DNA from: Neckera pumila
Taxonomy: Eukaryota > Streptophyta > Bryopsida > Hypnales > Neckeraceae
NCBI GenBank assembly: GCA_963969595.1
Contig: OZ018410.1
Span: 39,537,413-39,601,412 of the forward strand
Direction of reading: 5' to 3'
Length of the DNA stretch: 64,000 nucleotides
The translations under genes were made by a program, and so were the position numbers. Positions within the stretch are counted from its first letter, which is position 1. Every line of letters starts with the position of its first letter. The notes below the pieces were generated by a model. It was not told the DNA's origin. It did no database searches and saw nothing but the letters and a program-made list of their open reading frames with translations. Positions 1-11,049 of this stretch are shown here, one piece after another.

Positions 1-920
1 GCTTACACTAACTTGTGCAATATCTCCATTGATATGCTCTCTCAAATTATATTTACTGCATTCTATATTTGATCTTTACTTTCTAGTCTATCATAGTGGA
101 CTTTTTAGAATCCCTGTGACTGGTTTGGAGATTCTGTATTTTTTCCTTGCCAGTTTTTGCCATTCTCGGTGTTCTAATGTCACCATAGAGGGATCTTCAA
201 AGAATTCTATACATGAGAAAATCGTGGATTTTTCTTTGCAGGAATTTTCATAAATTCTCTCCAAATCCCTCGTGTACAATTCAAATTGGCAAACTTTGTA
301 TATATCTTATATTTCAATTATGTTGTTTCCACCTAATATTTGGTAGATTTTATATTATGCAATTGTCCCATATTGATTGTCAAGGGGACTGTGAGGCTAG
401 ACACATAAGATTGTAGACTATCAATCTACTAGATAATGAATTTTATTCCTAGAAATCTAGCTTTTCTTGAGTTTGTATATTTTAGAAATCTAAGAAATTT
501 TGTATTATATGAAATTATAAATTGTTAGAACAAATGAAATCTACATATAACTAATATTTTGAACCTCTAAAATCTAGAAAAGGTCTAGATCAGCAGTTCT
601 AAAATGTACAAATCAATGAGATTGAAATTCAAAATCTATATGTCAATTAGATTTGAGACTCCAAAATTTTCAACTAATATTGAATGTGCTCACTAAAATC
701 TACATTAAAGTTAGATTTTAGAGGCATAAATCTACATTTTAGAATATTCAATTTCAAAAATTGAGTCGATTTGGAGGTGGCGACATCTAATAACGCTGAA
801 AAATGCACAAATTTCCTTGTCTCACATATCCCTGTAATGGCCACATCCTTATAAACATGAATTTGTTACACTTCTATGTTTCTTTGGAGCGAATTTTCAG
901 TGCAATACCTACAGGGAATC
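1..920. other. AT-rich intergenic DNA, no gene seen
   Basis: No convincing coding sequence or RNA gene is visible. From about 420 to 750 the hexamer-like motif AAATCTA (or its complement) recurs roughly ten times at irregular spacing. That gives the stretch a low-complexity look without a fixed period. The short open frames here have no recognisable protein character. Confidence 0.6.
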
Positions 921-924
921 ATAA

Positions 925-1645
925 AAACATTCTTTGTGTATTCATCTTTTAGACCCAATCTTTGTAAATCATCCAAAGATTTTTCACAAGGTTTAGATCA
1001 AGAGAATTTGAAGTCCAAGTGATCATCATTAATCTAATATCTTTGATGTAAGTTTTTGTCTTATTAGCATTGTGTGCTAGTACACCATCCAACACAAATA
1101 CCAACTACTTATCATCAGCATGGTGGTAGAAGTAAGGCAATAATCCTTGCTCACACACAATGTCTACAAAGTCCATAGCAATGCATTGTTTAGAAAGAAT
1201 TAATTAAGATCAAATAACATTTTCTGGTTGCAATAAAAGTATCTCAAACCATAATTGACATCCTCCTAGGCTAAAATGTTGGTGTTAAGCATCATGAATC
1301 AAATTTCTTGAAAGTAATTTGCCATACTCAAGTTTGATGCAAATTCTAACCAGTTCAAATGACAATTCATCGCTCCAAATAACTAAAACCTCCATTGTCA
1401 TACAATCCAATTCTTATGCTCTTGCATAATAGCTAATCCCTATTCCTTATGTCTTTTGTTCAAGAAAGATTTTTTCTTTGCTATTCGGTTGCAAAATCCA
1501 AGCTTGTGCACTTCTTTCCATATAGTATTGGTGCTCACTAAATTGACAAGTTATCAACAAGTTCAACAAGAGGTGATTCTTGACAATTTCATTTTTGAAA
1601 ATCCGTTGATCACACTCTTTCAACTTTTGTATCATATATAATACT
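925..1645 (-). pseudogene. Decayed Tc1/mariner-type transposase
   Basis: Reading the minus strand from about 1640 down to 930 recovers, across several frames and stops, the order of motifs of a Tc1/mariner (IS630-like) DDE transposase. First comes a helix-turn-helix-like stretch ending STNTIWKEVHKLGF, then KKKSFLNKRHKE followed by QEHKNWIV and a WSDE-like site (second catalytic region). Near 1090-1130 there is VFVLDGVLAHNANKTK, matching the usual QDNAPxHxAxxT block. Near 985-1010 there is SLDLNLVKNLW, matching SPDLNPIENLW. Stops and frameshifts are present and catalytic positions are altered, so it is not functional. Terminal inverted repeats were not identified. The family assignment is by motif order only. 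Confidence 0.75.
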
Positions 1646-1670
1646 AATAAAAGTATCTCAAACCATAATT
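1232..1670. repeat. Exact 25-nt direct repeat inside the mariner relic
   Basis: The 25 bases at 1232-1256 (beginning AATAAAAGTATCTCAAACC) recur exactly at 1646-1670, 414 bp away in the same orientation. One copy lies inside the transposase relic and the other at its N-terminal edge. This suggests a rearrangement or gene conversion inside the dead element rather than a terminal repeat. Confidence 0.7.
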
Positions 1671-1689
1671 CCTCATTTGTGTGGAATAA

Positions 1690-2450
1690 TTTTGATGATC
1701 ACCACCATTGAAATGAAATAAGACTTATGTAGCTTCCTATAAAAAAAAAATTGATGAAATTGCACAATTTTTGAAAAAATGCCACTGTTGACAAGATTGA
1801 TGAAAAATGTTTGATTAGGCAGTATTTTGTACATACGCTAAAATGGGAATGTTGAAATTGGAATGCTCAAAAGTGCTCCAAAAACTCTGATTTTTTTCTA
1901 CAAGTACATATCATTATGATATTGATGTATAATTTTATTCAAATCATTTTGAGGTGTAGAAAAAAGATATGAGGATGTGAAGTAATGGCTCAGAGCGTCT
2001 TCTCCATACTCAAAAAATTCACCGAAAATTGCACACTTGACCATTTTACAATCGGATTGCACCAACGGATTCAACAAAAAAATCATCAAGGGATTCTTTG
2101 TCGTTCACAAACTAGTAGTGAGGTTAACAAATGTAGTTGCAAAAGCCATATGGTGGTCTTATGGTCCTTTAGGAGTTAAGAAGTAAACTGCCATGGTGCT
2201 ACTCAAAACTACTCAAAATCGCACTACTATATGAACAACAACATCATAACAAAAAAACCAAAATTTGTGACCAAAATATACAAGGGTGTGTAACCATTTC
2301 TCCTCAACAGTCAATAGAACTACTCATCCTCATCACATTGAACTCAAAATTCACTAAGTTGTATAGTCATACAGCTCCCCATTCACAATCATCACTTCAG
2401 TGCTTCAGAAGCTTCATTTACCACCAACTACCAAACAAGCTTTGTAACAC
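1690..2450. other. AT-rich intergenic DNA, no gene seen
   Basis: The open frames here are short and have no family resemblance. Nothing structured was found apart from homopolymer runs. Confidence 0.5.
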
Positions 2451-2812
2451 AAGTACACAAAATAGTGAAATTAGGTTCTTCCACACTAATTTCTGGACAT
2501 TCAATAAATAAATATAAATATGTACAATCATTGCAGAAGAATGTAGTAATGAAGGAACTATGTGTGTTGTATGGGTTGATGCATTGTTCATGACTTAGGA
2601 TTAGAGAATTGCATACGTCTCCATGTGGATAGCAATGGCTCATGAGCTAACTTCAAGCAACCTAAAGTAACTACATCTAAAATCACACGCTTCCTAAAAT
2701 CGCACAGTGGATATTCTTGCCTAAAATGCACTCCCACTATTTATATAACTCTATGATCGCTTTTGGATACACCTATTCTCAACACTTTGGAAATTTGTAG
2801 TTTATTCACACG

Positions 2813-2877
2813 TTGTCTGAAAAATGCATTCTAAGAGAAATTAGAATCCCCCTTTTGACTACCAATGGGACCCCACA
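2813..2877 (+). repeat. LTR-like fragment, inverted relative to 18224-18285
   Basis: This ~65-bp stretch, with cores GAAAAATGCATTCTAAGAGA and ACCAATGGGACCCCACA, is found in reverse complement at 18224-18285. There it directly adjoins a retroelement primer-binding site. It is therefore probably the end of a long terminal repeat from the same retrotransposon family, left here as a fragment. Confidence 0.55.
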
Positions 2878-2997
2878 AAAAAATTCAATATAATAGTAAA
2901 AACCATGCTGAATCAGGCTGAATTGCTTAACCCTAGAACGCTGCGGATGCCATTCCGTGGCGTTCCGATGACAATACTGTTGAGTCAAGAGAGTTCA

Positions 2998-3665
2998 AAA
3001 GCATTTTTTCATCCTCCTTTTCCTTGTTGACCTTTCACATTGGGTTGTGAAGAGTATCCAATTGAGTTTGTACTCTTTCCAATTTTTGTCTTCACGGAAA
3101 TGAGAAGCTATTAAAAAAAACGGATCACAAATATGCTATTTTAGAGTATTTTGGGAAGTTGTTGCTCCTTGCTTTAAGTCTGAAATTTCTCCACAAAAAT
3201 GATATTTTTTGAGTTTGAGTCAAACTAACAAAATGAAGGTCATTTACTCTAGTTTCACCTCCAATTTGAATTTTGGAAAAATTCCTAATATTGCATATTT
3301 TATTGCAATTTGAACATTGGATGTATTTTCAATGTCTATTATTTTCTAATTATAGAATGACGCGAAAATTGAGTTTACACCATAATGTTTGTCATTGTGA
3401 TATACACTTATGGTGAAACTTTCAGATTTTTGGAAATATTTTTCTATTTAATATAATTTTTCTTCACTTTTTCTTCAAAAATTCTTTAAAAAATTAATTT
3501 CCACAGAAAAATCTAAATTTTTTCTGAAGTAAAGAAGACATATACTTTCATCTTTGAAAAATAAAAATAAATTTTTTCATACATATCTAGTTGCAAAATG
3601 GTAGCAAATTGAGTGATGGACAGTGAGGTTTGAAATCAATGGTCATGGGTCTGTCATTTAGGGGC
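2998..3665 (+). repeat. Dispersed repeat, ~0.65 kb (copy 1)
   Basis: The sequence is alignable along its length with 48896-49495, for example in the shared segments AACAAAATGAAGGTCATTTA and AAATTGAGTGAT. A decayed inverted piece lies near 13190-13400. No coding potential is visible. Ends are not sharply defined and no target duplication was recognised. Confidence 0.7.
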
Positions 3666-3697
3666 TAACTGTGCAATTTAAGGTGCAGTTACCTTAA

Positions 3698-4622
3698 CCC
3701 CTAAAGGACCGGTTGTCCCCTCGGGGGACAATTTGGATCCGGGCAAGTTCCTACGATCTCAATTTTTAGTAATATTTTTTGAGATTTTTTGAGGTTGTGT
3801 ATTTTTGCGAGATCTTTGCGAATATATAATTTTTATTTTAATTGATGCCCGGGAGCAAAAGTTATGGCACAATAAGTAAAATTGGAATTTTGCGGGCAGC
3901 CCAAAAAAAATCACAAAAAGTCAAAATAATTTTTTTTCAAATTTTTTACTCAAAGATTATATTTTTGTCTACATGTGAAGCTTTGTTTCATTCAATTTGG
4001 ACTAATAATGAGAAAGTTATGGACAATCTTAGTTTTTCGGGCAATCTAAGCATCTTTTTGAAAAAATAAGTTGTAGAATTCATTTTAGAATGCAATTTTG
4101 AGAATTTTCCAATTTTTTTTGTTAGACAGGGTTAGATTTTCTTGCTAGAACAATCTCACCGTTGGGATAATTGTGATTCAATTCCATCTAAAAGCTATTA
4201 ACAATTTAGATTTTTCTTCAATCTTGTACCCACTTCTACTTAACAATTTTTTAATGAGTGAAAATTAAGTGCTTTTTTTCCTAAATTTTTTTGGTAGATT
4301 CTCAACTCAACTACTTAACATAGGTAAGTAGAAAATCTAAATCAGTAGTGCAAAAAATTTGAACTAAAAAGATTCAAAGCCAAAAAACCTAGTGAAGCAA
4401 GGTGGAAACAAATTTGTTTTCTTCACTTTAAATGCATATATCTTGCAATCTACGTGGTCAAAGTTTCTGAAATTTCTTCCACATATTCATATACTAGTCA
4501 AGTATAAGATCTTACGGTTGGATATGCAAAAAAAAACAATTTTTTAAACTCTTTTCTCTTTGCAATAGAAATGACAATTTTGAATGGTTTTGGTTAGGAA
4601 AATCACCTCGGTCCTTTAGGGG
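3698..4622 (+). mobile_element. TTAA-flanked non-autonomous element, copy A
   Basis: A complete 925-bp element. The left end is CCCCTAAAGGACCGG, preceded by TTAA at 3694-3697. The right end is CGGTCCTTTAGGGG, followed by TTAA at 4623-4626. Just inside the left end only, there is a perfect palindrome TTGTCCCC/GGGGACAA around 3713-3730. It shares an internal core around the AATCTCACCGTTGGGAT stretch with the other family members. It is nearly the same length and sequence as copy B (57289-58213, opposite orientation), so both are recent. A 75-codon open frame at 3842-4069 is also open in copy B but does not look like protein. No transposase is encoded. The TTAA target is characteristic of piggyBac-type transposases, which is inference. 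Confidence 0.88.
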
Positions 4623-4753
4623 TTAATGGTTGAGGCAACCCAATTTCACTATTTTGTGTAGTTTCTATTCTTGAAGATGGTGACTCATCAATGCATTCGG
4701 AAACATCTGGACTTTTTTATTCCAAATTACCATGTATGTATGAATCAGCTGCC

Positions 4754-4851
4754 TACACAAAATAGGTTGCCCCACACTAATTTCTCATATCTAACACTTT
4801 CAGACATGGTGAACTATAGTCTGGAGCAACCTAATTTCACTATTTTGTGTA
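4754..4851. mobile_element. 98-bp hairpin MITE, same TIR family as 2454-4660
   Basis: TACACAAAATAGG at 4754 and its near reverse complement ending at 4851 form a fold-back about 98 bp long. The left arm also shares CCACACTAATTTCT with the left end at 2454. It appears to be a minimal internally deleted member, flanked by TA. Confidence 0.5.
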
Positions 4852-5076
4852 CCTAATTTGAGTTCCAAGGTCAATCATCGTGAATGACGTTGGGGTTTCC
4901 TTACTTACTGTAGTTTCTGGAGGGTACTGTCAGCACTGCACAAAATTGAACCAATATTTCTCCTAATCTTTGTACGTCAACACTCTACAACCAGCATGCA
5001 TTGCTTGCAGTGCTGCAAAAAGGGGTAAAAGAAATCCATATATTCAAGAATTTTCCTACCAACCCAGTCTCTTCAT

Positions 5077-8000
5077 TTAATTAGTAGCCCTGGCCTTGGC
5101 AGCTTTCACCATGCCCTGCAGGGAGTCCACACAAAGTTGGCCCAGCACTTCTGGGTCTGGAATGGCCGATTCTGCGGACATGATCACCAGGCTTGCCCTC
5201 CCATTATACGATTGCAAGTAAAAACTCACAGACTGCATCACCACATCACCACCACAATGCAACAACAACAAGCATTAGTCACGGGATGGCTTAAGTAACC
5301 TCATATTACGCAATACAAAACACACCTTACAATGTGGATATTCCATGTAAGTTATATCAGTAATAAATGACCTGAACCTACACAAGTTTTGGAATCAAAA
5401 TTAGGTACCTCTGCCCAAGAACAGAGTACAAAATTCAATACAAAAATTGACGCTGGCAGCGCAGAAGGACATTTGTATGTTATATACTGAGATTGGATGG
5501 CATGCGATGCCTTTGTAAAGAACAGCAGCTCACCTGCGGGTGTCCCGAGACAATCGGATAAATGCCTACGATGGGATTTCCACCAAATGTAACAGCCTCC
5601 GTAGGTCCAGGCACGTTGGAAATTGCCAGCGTGGTTTGTAATAAAATTCGCCTGGTGAGAATACAAGGCGGCTTCACCCAATTCCACAAGGCCAACTTAA
5701 AATCAGTGACAAACATTGTCACATCAAAAGCAACAACCAGTACCGAAAAAACAATGGCATCAATGGCATTAATATGTCTTACACCACTTGTTGCTACTTG
5801 CACGAGTTTCAATAAGGCCATTTACCCAATCTACTATTGGTTTCAAGACGAATTTGATTGTGTGTGCAAACTGTTACTACATTGATTCTAAAACTAATAC
5901 GTACAGTAGTATATATGATCAATGATATTGATAATTAATATTTACATTTTCATAAACGTTACTCTTTGAATGTTCACTTATGTTACACAATGCATCGTGT
6001 GGCAACTGAAAGAACCACAAGAGGAGGGTGACTGATTCATTTTCTTACAACGGGTCCGGTGAGATTCATGAGCGCTGCGCCGCTCACGTAAGTGAACACC
6101 CCCTCCAGGGAGGCTTTCTTCCGGTCCGTGACTTTTTTGGCGTCCCGGACGTAGTCCAGAGGGTCCGTGTGGTATTTCATGGGGATCTTCATTATCAAGT
6201 AGCCCATGCGGTTCCCCCACCCACGTTGCGACCCTCCGTCCATCATGGACGCCAGCTCCTGCAAAAACCCACACACTTGAATTAATATTAAGCCGCATGA
6301 TTTTCACATTGATACAATATCAGGAAATCATGTGAAAATGATCGACGAGCTCCTGCACGCACCACCCGTACTAACTGTTGAAGACAGGTGATTCCTACAG
6401 ATCCATAAAACTGTAATGAAAGACTACAGACGAGCTCCTGCAAGCTTTTATTAAGCGGCACACGTTCCCTACATGTGGGAAATAGATCCAGAAATAGTAG
6501 TGTACCTGCAAGCCTGGTGACCCTCTTGTGTTCATCAGCACAGTCGCGCGAATTCTCATGTTTTCCACCTTGGATGAAATGGTTTTCTTGCTCTTCACTA
6601 CGTCAGCTTTGATTTCACTCGTCGTCGTCGTGGTCTCCGTCTCCTCGACCTCACCTGAAGGATTCGATGCATGAGTTCCACACAAACAAACCCTCGACTC
6701 CAGCAAGGGATATATAATGATATTCCAGGAACAGCTTAACCTTAGGAATTTAAATTTACTGAGACGGAAAAGCTAATAAGACTAACCTTTGGCTTGAGCA
6801 GGACTGGAAGCTGCGTAACGACCTTCTAAGTAGTGTAGAAGAGCTTCTCCAACAATGGCCATAAAGACATCATTAATCGTCTGCGTTCGTCAGGGAAATA
6901 TAAATCAACAGACCTCAACTCCAGAAGAGCTTGTCCACGGAATCCACTCAGACTTTGAAAAACATAAAAACTACTCACATTCATTTTTTTCTGCGATTGC
7001 TTCCTAGCTTAACACAAGACAAATGTGCAACATTCCAGACAACGTGAGTTTTCTAGATTGCAATAAGGAAAGGCTCAACGTGACTCTTTACGACGTGAAA
7101 TTGACCAAGAATGCGACTCCAGTTTTCTCAACAGTACTCTCCAGACTCTACGCTTCATGAAATACTCCATTGTTTGCGAATTCACATTCATTCCATTCTT
7201 CACAGTACAAAATTATTTATATATCACAATTCTTCCCTGTACAAACCATGAGTGAATGGATGGTATCCCAGAGAGACCAAGGAAGTTCAGTTAGCCAGAA
7301 CTCACTGACCCCATTGACGGCATTCTTGACCATCATCACATCCGATATCTCGATCCTCTCCACCACCAGCTTCTTCTTCTCGCTCTCCACGCCCTCGTGC
7401 CCCTTGACCACCGACTCGCTGTCCTTCAACCACACCGCCGTCGAAAGGAACAGAAAAACACCCACGCAGGTGTTCCACAACAAAGTGAGCGCGTTCACCA
7501 TCTGCCGAAAGAGAGAAACCCTCGCCCTCTCCTTCCGCTTGGACACGGGGACGGCAGGAAGCTCCTCTGGGTGGCCCAGGCGGCGAGTGCAGGCAAGGAG
7601 AAGAGACATGAGAGAGGTGCCGTCCCCGAGAGCATGGTGCACTCGGAGCACCATGTGGGAGGGCTGCGTGCCAGATGGATTGCTGAGGATGTGGCAGTGC
7701 CACATGGGGCGGGTGAGGTCCAGTGGGGGAGCGGCAGCGAGATCGCCCATGAAATTCTCCAGGAAGCGAGGGGGGACGGGGGTGGGGAGAGGGGTTTCGG
7801 AGACGTGGAAATCGATGTCGATGGTGGCGGGGACCCAGACGTCTCGGCCTCTGCGGTCCTTCCTCTGCACGGCCATCATCAGGGATGGAAACATGAGAAT
7901 AAACATGAATAAAGTTCAACAGGAAAGAAAGGGACAATTGCAAGCTCGAGATTCCATGGTGCAAATACAAGCTCAACAGGAAAGATCTGAAGAGGAAAAA

Positions 8001-9397
8001 GCTCAACAGGAACGAAAGGGACAATTGCCAACTCAAGATACTGTGGTGCAATATGCAAACTCCTGGAAGACGTGCAAAACGAAATTCAGACCAGAGAGGG
8101 AGAAGCAGCACCCCGAAAGGTCTCCTGAAAAGATGTTGGTTTTCTTGCATGAGAGAATTTGCCTTCATGGCTCAGGAGTCTAGGTTTTGGACTCTCATTT
8201 GGTTGATCTTTTGGTTGAATTTCATTCAACCAACGCTCTCTAGAGACACTCTCTGTAATTGCACATTCCTGCGGAACCTGAGAGTCTGTCTTGTCGTGTA
8301 CACATCGAATTGAACTCCTGGTCGAAGGAGACCAATTTCCCCCGGAGGTAGTGCAGTTAGAGGGGGTTAAGTGTAGAGCACACGTCACACACTATCACCT
8401 AACTAACGAGCAGCTACAATACGAGAGGCTCTATTGTTTTGATGCATAAGGTAGTCTGCTTTAAGGTACATTTTGCTTTCTTTTAGTGACCACTGCGTTT
8501 CAACTTCAGAAATTTGTAACTAATTCCACGATGGTCCAAAAAATATGAAACGACTTGGGTTAGATGCCAATTCCATTTTTCTTTGTACAAAAATTTAGTG
8601 AAAATTGTTTCAAGGAGATTAGCTACCCCGAGAAGGCAATCAACTCTTAAACGGTCGCTTTAAGAGCAGACTACCTTATCCCTTTGGTAGTGCAGCTACA
8701 TACACTACTACTTAACGACAGCTCCGCTACTAGAACACCTCTCTCTTTCTCTCTAGAGTAATGCAACTACACATTATTACTCAACAAGCAGCTGAGCTAT
8801 GCTAAGAAACCCTTATTATGTACGGTAGCCTATTCTACAGCATAGCTGCACCAATGATGAAGCTCCTTCTTTCGTGTGAAGGACTAAATCTCACTTCAAC
8901 AAGCACTTTACACAACAACCTATTCAACCTTTCTCACTCCACAATAGGTATACGACACAATTGGCCAATAGCGACAGTTAGAATCCCTGGTAAAACTACG
9001 ATTTGAAGCTGTACAATTCTCATTCCTGGCTGTACTTCACACTAGAAAAGGACTCCCTTTCATCAAATTCCAAGTGTGTGCGAGCAAGGACAGAAATGGA
9101 AAGAGTAGGAGGAGTAGGGCAATGACGTACAATGACGCTCTGGAAGCGTTTGTGATTGACGAGCGTGACTAGCAACGTCTGCTTGAAGTACGACACGTCA
9201 ATGGGCTGCTCGAACGCCAAGGCGCACAGAATGTAGCAATTCATCCCGGGCTCCATGAACAACCTGCCCGCGGGGGTGACGGGCTCCTCCTCCTTAACCT
9301 CGCTCGTCGTCGTCGACACCGTCGCCGCCGATTTCGGCTTCACATTGATCTTGCGGAGCGTCAGCCCTGGCCCTGGTGCAGCCCCCGTAGAACCCAT
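5077..9397 (-). CDS. WSD1-like wax ester synthase/diacylglycerol acyltransferase
   Basis: Bifunctional WS/DGAT acyltransferase family: transfers an acyl group from acyl-CoA to a fatty alcohol or diacylglycerol, as in cuticular wax ester synthesis. Plant homologues are usually ER-associated. Exons read by eye on the minus strand: 9131-9397, 7310-7864, 6787-6880, 6506-6654, 6049-6258, about 5534-5671 and 5077-5232. Apart from the exon 6 acceptor all junctions keep phase, giving about 522 residues. The active-site motif HHALGDG lies at residues 165-171. Other matches are VTPAGRLFMEPGM near the N-terminus, MVKNAVNGTINDV across the exon 2/3 junction, RWGNRMGYL in exon 5 and SNVPGPTEAVTFGG in exon 6. 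The exon 2 donor is GTCAGT. Exon 4 encodes an unusual Thr/Lys-rich linker. A Met at 9457 would add 20 residues, but it lies in a duplicated leader, so 9397 is preferred. The reading frame looks intact. Confidence 0.85.
7916..8062. repeat. Tandem ~60-bp repeat in WSD1-like intron 1
   Basis: A unit containing AGGGACAATTGCAAGCTC and GATTCCATGGTGCAAATA (7916-7974) recurs at 8002-8062 as AGGGACAATTGCCAACTC and GATACTGTGGTGCAATAT. The two are separated by a partial AACAGGAAAGATCTGAAG unit. The array is intronic and noncoding. Confidence 0.75.
8345..8820. repeat. Degenerate ~60-bp repeats around intronic MITE
   Basis: Three related segments start GTAGTGCAGTTAGAG (about 8346), GTAGTGCAGCTACATACACT (8688) and GTAATGCAACTACACATTAT (8758). 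Each is followed by an ACTCAACAAGCAGCT-like stretch. The first is separated from the other two by the MITE at 8446-8679. Confidence 0.55.
8446..8679. mobile_element. MITE with 15-bp terminal inverted repeats in intron
   Basis: ATAAGGTAGTCTGCT at 8446-8460 is matched by its exact reverse complement AGCAGACTACCTTAT at 8665-8679, giving a 234-bp element with no coding content. A target duplication was not recognised in the flanks. It sits in the first intron of the acyltransferase gene. Confidence 0.7.
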
Positions 9398-9400
9398 CCC

Positions 9401-9648
9401 TGTGAAATCGCTCAAAAATGGAGAATCGTAGCACTTGGATCTCTTGGGGTGCACCAAAATGATTCAAAGTAGCACCTGTCAACAAACAAACACCACCACC
9501 AACACCCCAACACCCGTCTTCAGAAAGAAGACCACACTCCACGCACTCCTGTAACTTTACACCTGTGAAATCACTCTAGAATGGAGATTTCTACTAGATC
9601 TCTTGAGGTAAGAAAAAAATGATTTAAAGTAGCACCTGTCAACAAACG
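9401..9648. repeat. Duplicated leader segment at WSD1-like 5' end
   Basis: The ~88 bp at 9401-9488 (from TGTGAAATCGCTCAAAAATG to AGTAGCACCTGTCAACAAAC) recur in the same orientation at 9563-9648 with substitutions, about 160 bp upstream of the gene. The duplication covers the first possible ATG (9457) but not the one at 9397, which affects start choice. Confidence 0.75.
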
Positions 9649-9659
9649 ATCAGATCAGC

Positions 9660-10480
9660 CTCGCTCCCAAACACAAAACATAAAATGCGCCAGCCCCCGC
9701 CTCCAACAATCGAAACCCAAAGCCAGAACTGTTTCGGCCGGCAGGAAGCAAGTGAAGAGTCTGCCGAAGGAGGAGTTCGCGGTGGGTAAGGTTAAATCCT
9801 GTGATTCTTCTCGCAGCCTACAATTACGACGATGATAAGGAAGAAGCTGCAAGTTGAGATGGAGTTAGGAAAGAGTCAGCCGTCGTTACTGGCGACCCTG
9901 AGGTTCTTTTCACTACCGTAAAAGCGGCACCTTTGGGCGACGATAATCTGGGTGTAGCTCATCAGGGGAGCGAAACGTCGGCAAAAAAGGAAACTTCTTT
10001 TTCTTTCTTTGTGGGGACAAGTGTAGAGAGAGAGAGAAAGTTTAGAAAGGCTCTCGCCCCTTCATCTTCATTCATTCAGTTCTGTTGGACTTTAAGGTCC
10101 AGTTGTCAGTGTAGTAGACTACTACTCTAATGTGAACTTCTATAAGGCAATGACCTCTCTGAAGTGATGAAGTATTGATTGTCTGGTCCCACACTAGGTT
10201 CAATTCTAGACATACATATCAGAGAAAGTCTTTGAGATTCTTGAGCGTGGGAGCTTGGATTTGGTCATGAAAAGTTTTATTGTAATAAGATCAAAATTCC
10301 ATACACGTGCAGTAGAATAAGCCAAACCTAGTTAGAACTTAGGAGAAAATATAGAAAAAAAAGTTGGACTTATTAATCAATGCAGGTGCCTCTTCTGGAT
10401 AAGATTCGTTGCAAGAGGAGAAGTCAAATTGTTGACTGGCAAAAGTTTGGAGGAGGTTCATGAGAAGTATCAAGGAAGAT
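9660..10480. other. Upstream region of the acyltransferase gene
   Basis: Moderate-GC sequence up to about 10140 is probably promoter of the divergent or minus-strand gene. It includes a GA-rich stretch at 10023-10042. No gene was recognised. Beyond that the sequence is AT-rich. Confidence 0.45.
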
Positions 10481-10482
10481 AA

Positions 10483-11046
10483 GGGCCGCTTTGCACTAAG
10501 AAGCCGGGCCAAATCTCCTTCAAGCCAATTGCACAAAATTTCAGCTCCTTTTGGGCTGGAGGCCGGCCTCAACTTCCCATTAGAATAAGATTATAATGGG
10601 GGCCAATTTCCCCATATGTAAAGGCCTTAAGGCCAAGAAGACGGGCCAATTCAATAAAACCTACAAAAGAAAGAGAGGGGCTGAAATTTTCAGGGCCACT
10701 TTACACCTAGAAGCCGGTCCTAATCCCCATGAGGCTGATTGCACAAAATCCAATGGTAATGATTAGTTGAAAAAAATAGTTTTTCGTTAAAACGATTTTT
10801 TTAATTGAAATCTGACATTGACCCTGAGGCCAAGAATTGGCCTCCCATTTTTGGTGCACCCAATTCAGCGAGCTTGGGCCATGTCAGATCATGTCTTTTT
10901 TGAATAAAAAATTCAATTCACCAAATTGGCCTAGCCTCTTGGTGTAAGGGAGTTGGGGCTGATTTGAGCCTTTTATCCAATCAGAAGTTAGGATTCTTGG
11001 CCTCTAACATAGGAAATTGGCCCGGCTTCTTGGTGTAAAGCGGCCC
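10483..11046. mobile_element. PIF/Harbinger (Tourist-like) element
   Basis: Ends GGGCCGCTTTGCACTAAGAA (10483) and the reverse complement of GGGCCGCTTTACACCAAGAA (ending 11046) form ~32-bp imperfect terminal inverted repeats. Both are flanked by TAA (10480-10482 and 11047-11049). TIRs starting GGG and a TAA/TTA target duplication are typical of PIF/Harbinger. A second copy of the terminal motif, GGGCCACTTTACACCTAGAA at about 10691 with the following ~45 bp, indicates internal duplication or nesting. No transposase is present. Confidence 0.85.
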
Positions 11047-11049
11047 TAA

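Larger units (their letters stand above)
2454..4660. mobile_element. Candidate 2.2-kb TIR element with nested insertions
   Basis: The 24 bases at 2454-2477 (TACACAAAATAGTGAAATTA then GGTT) occur in reverse complement at 4637-4660 with one mismatch. They occur perfectly in reverse complement at 4828-4851. Both ends are flanked by TA if the repeat is taken to start at CACAAAATAG, as expected for a mariner/Stowaway-like TA target. The interior holds an LTR-like fragment (2813-2877), a dispersed repeat (2998-3665) and a complete TTAA element (3698-4622), so little original sequence may remain. Pairing of these two ends is inference. Confidence 0.45.

Noticed and set aside
5480..5821. 113-codon minus-strand frame as a separate gene
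   Set aside because: Its central part (TTLAISNVPGPTEAVTFGG) is exon 6 of the acyltransferase. The remainder is intron.
7302..8168. 288-codon minus-strand frame rich in His, Pro and Ser
   Set aside because: It is an out-of-frame reading of the same acyltransferase exon and intron, with no domain.
7170..8183. 337-codon plus-strand frame
   Set aside because: It is antisense to exon 2 of the WSD1-like gene. The minus-strand frame carries the HHALGDG motif and splice sites, so the plus-strand frame is a shadow of a GC-rich exon.
10480..11049. Assigning the 10.5-kb Harbinger-like element to the TTAA family
   Set aside because: Its ends (GGGCCGC...) and 3-bp TAA duplication differ from the CCCC-ended, 4-bp TTAA family.
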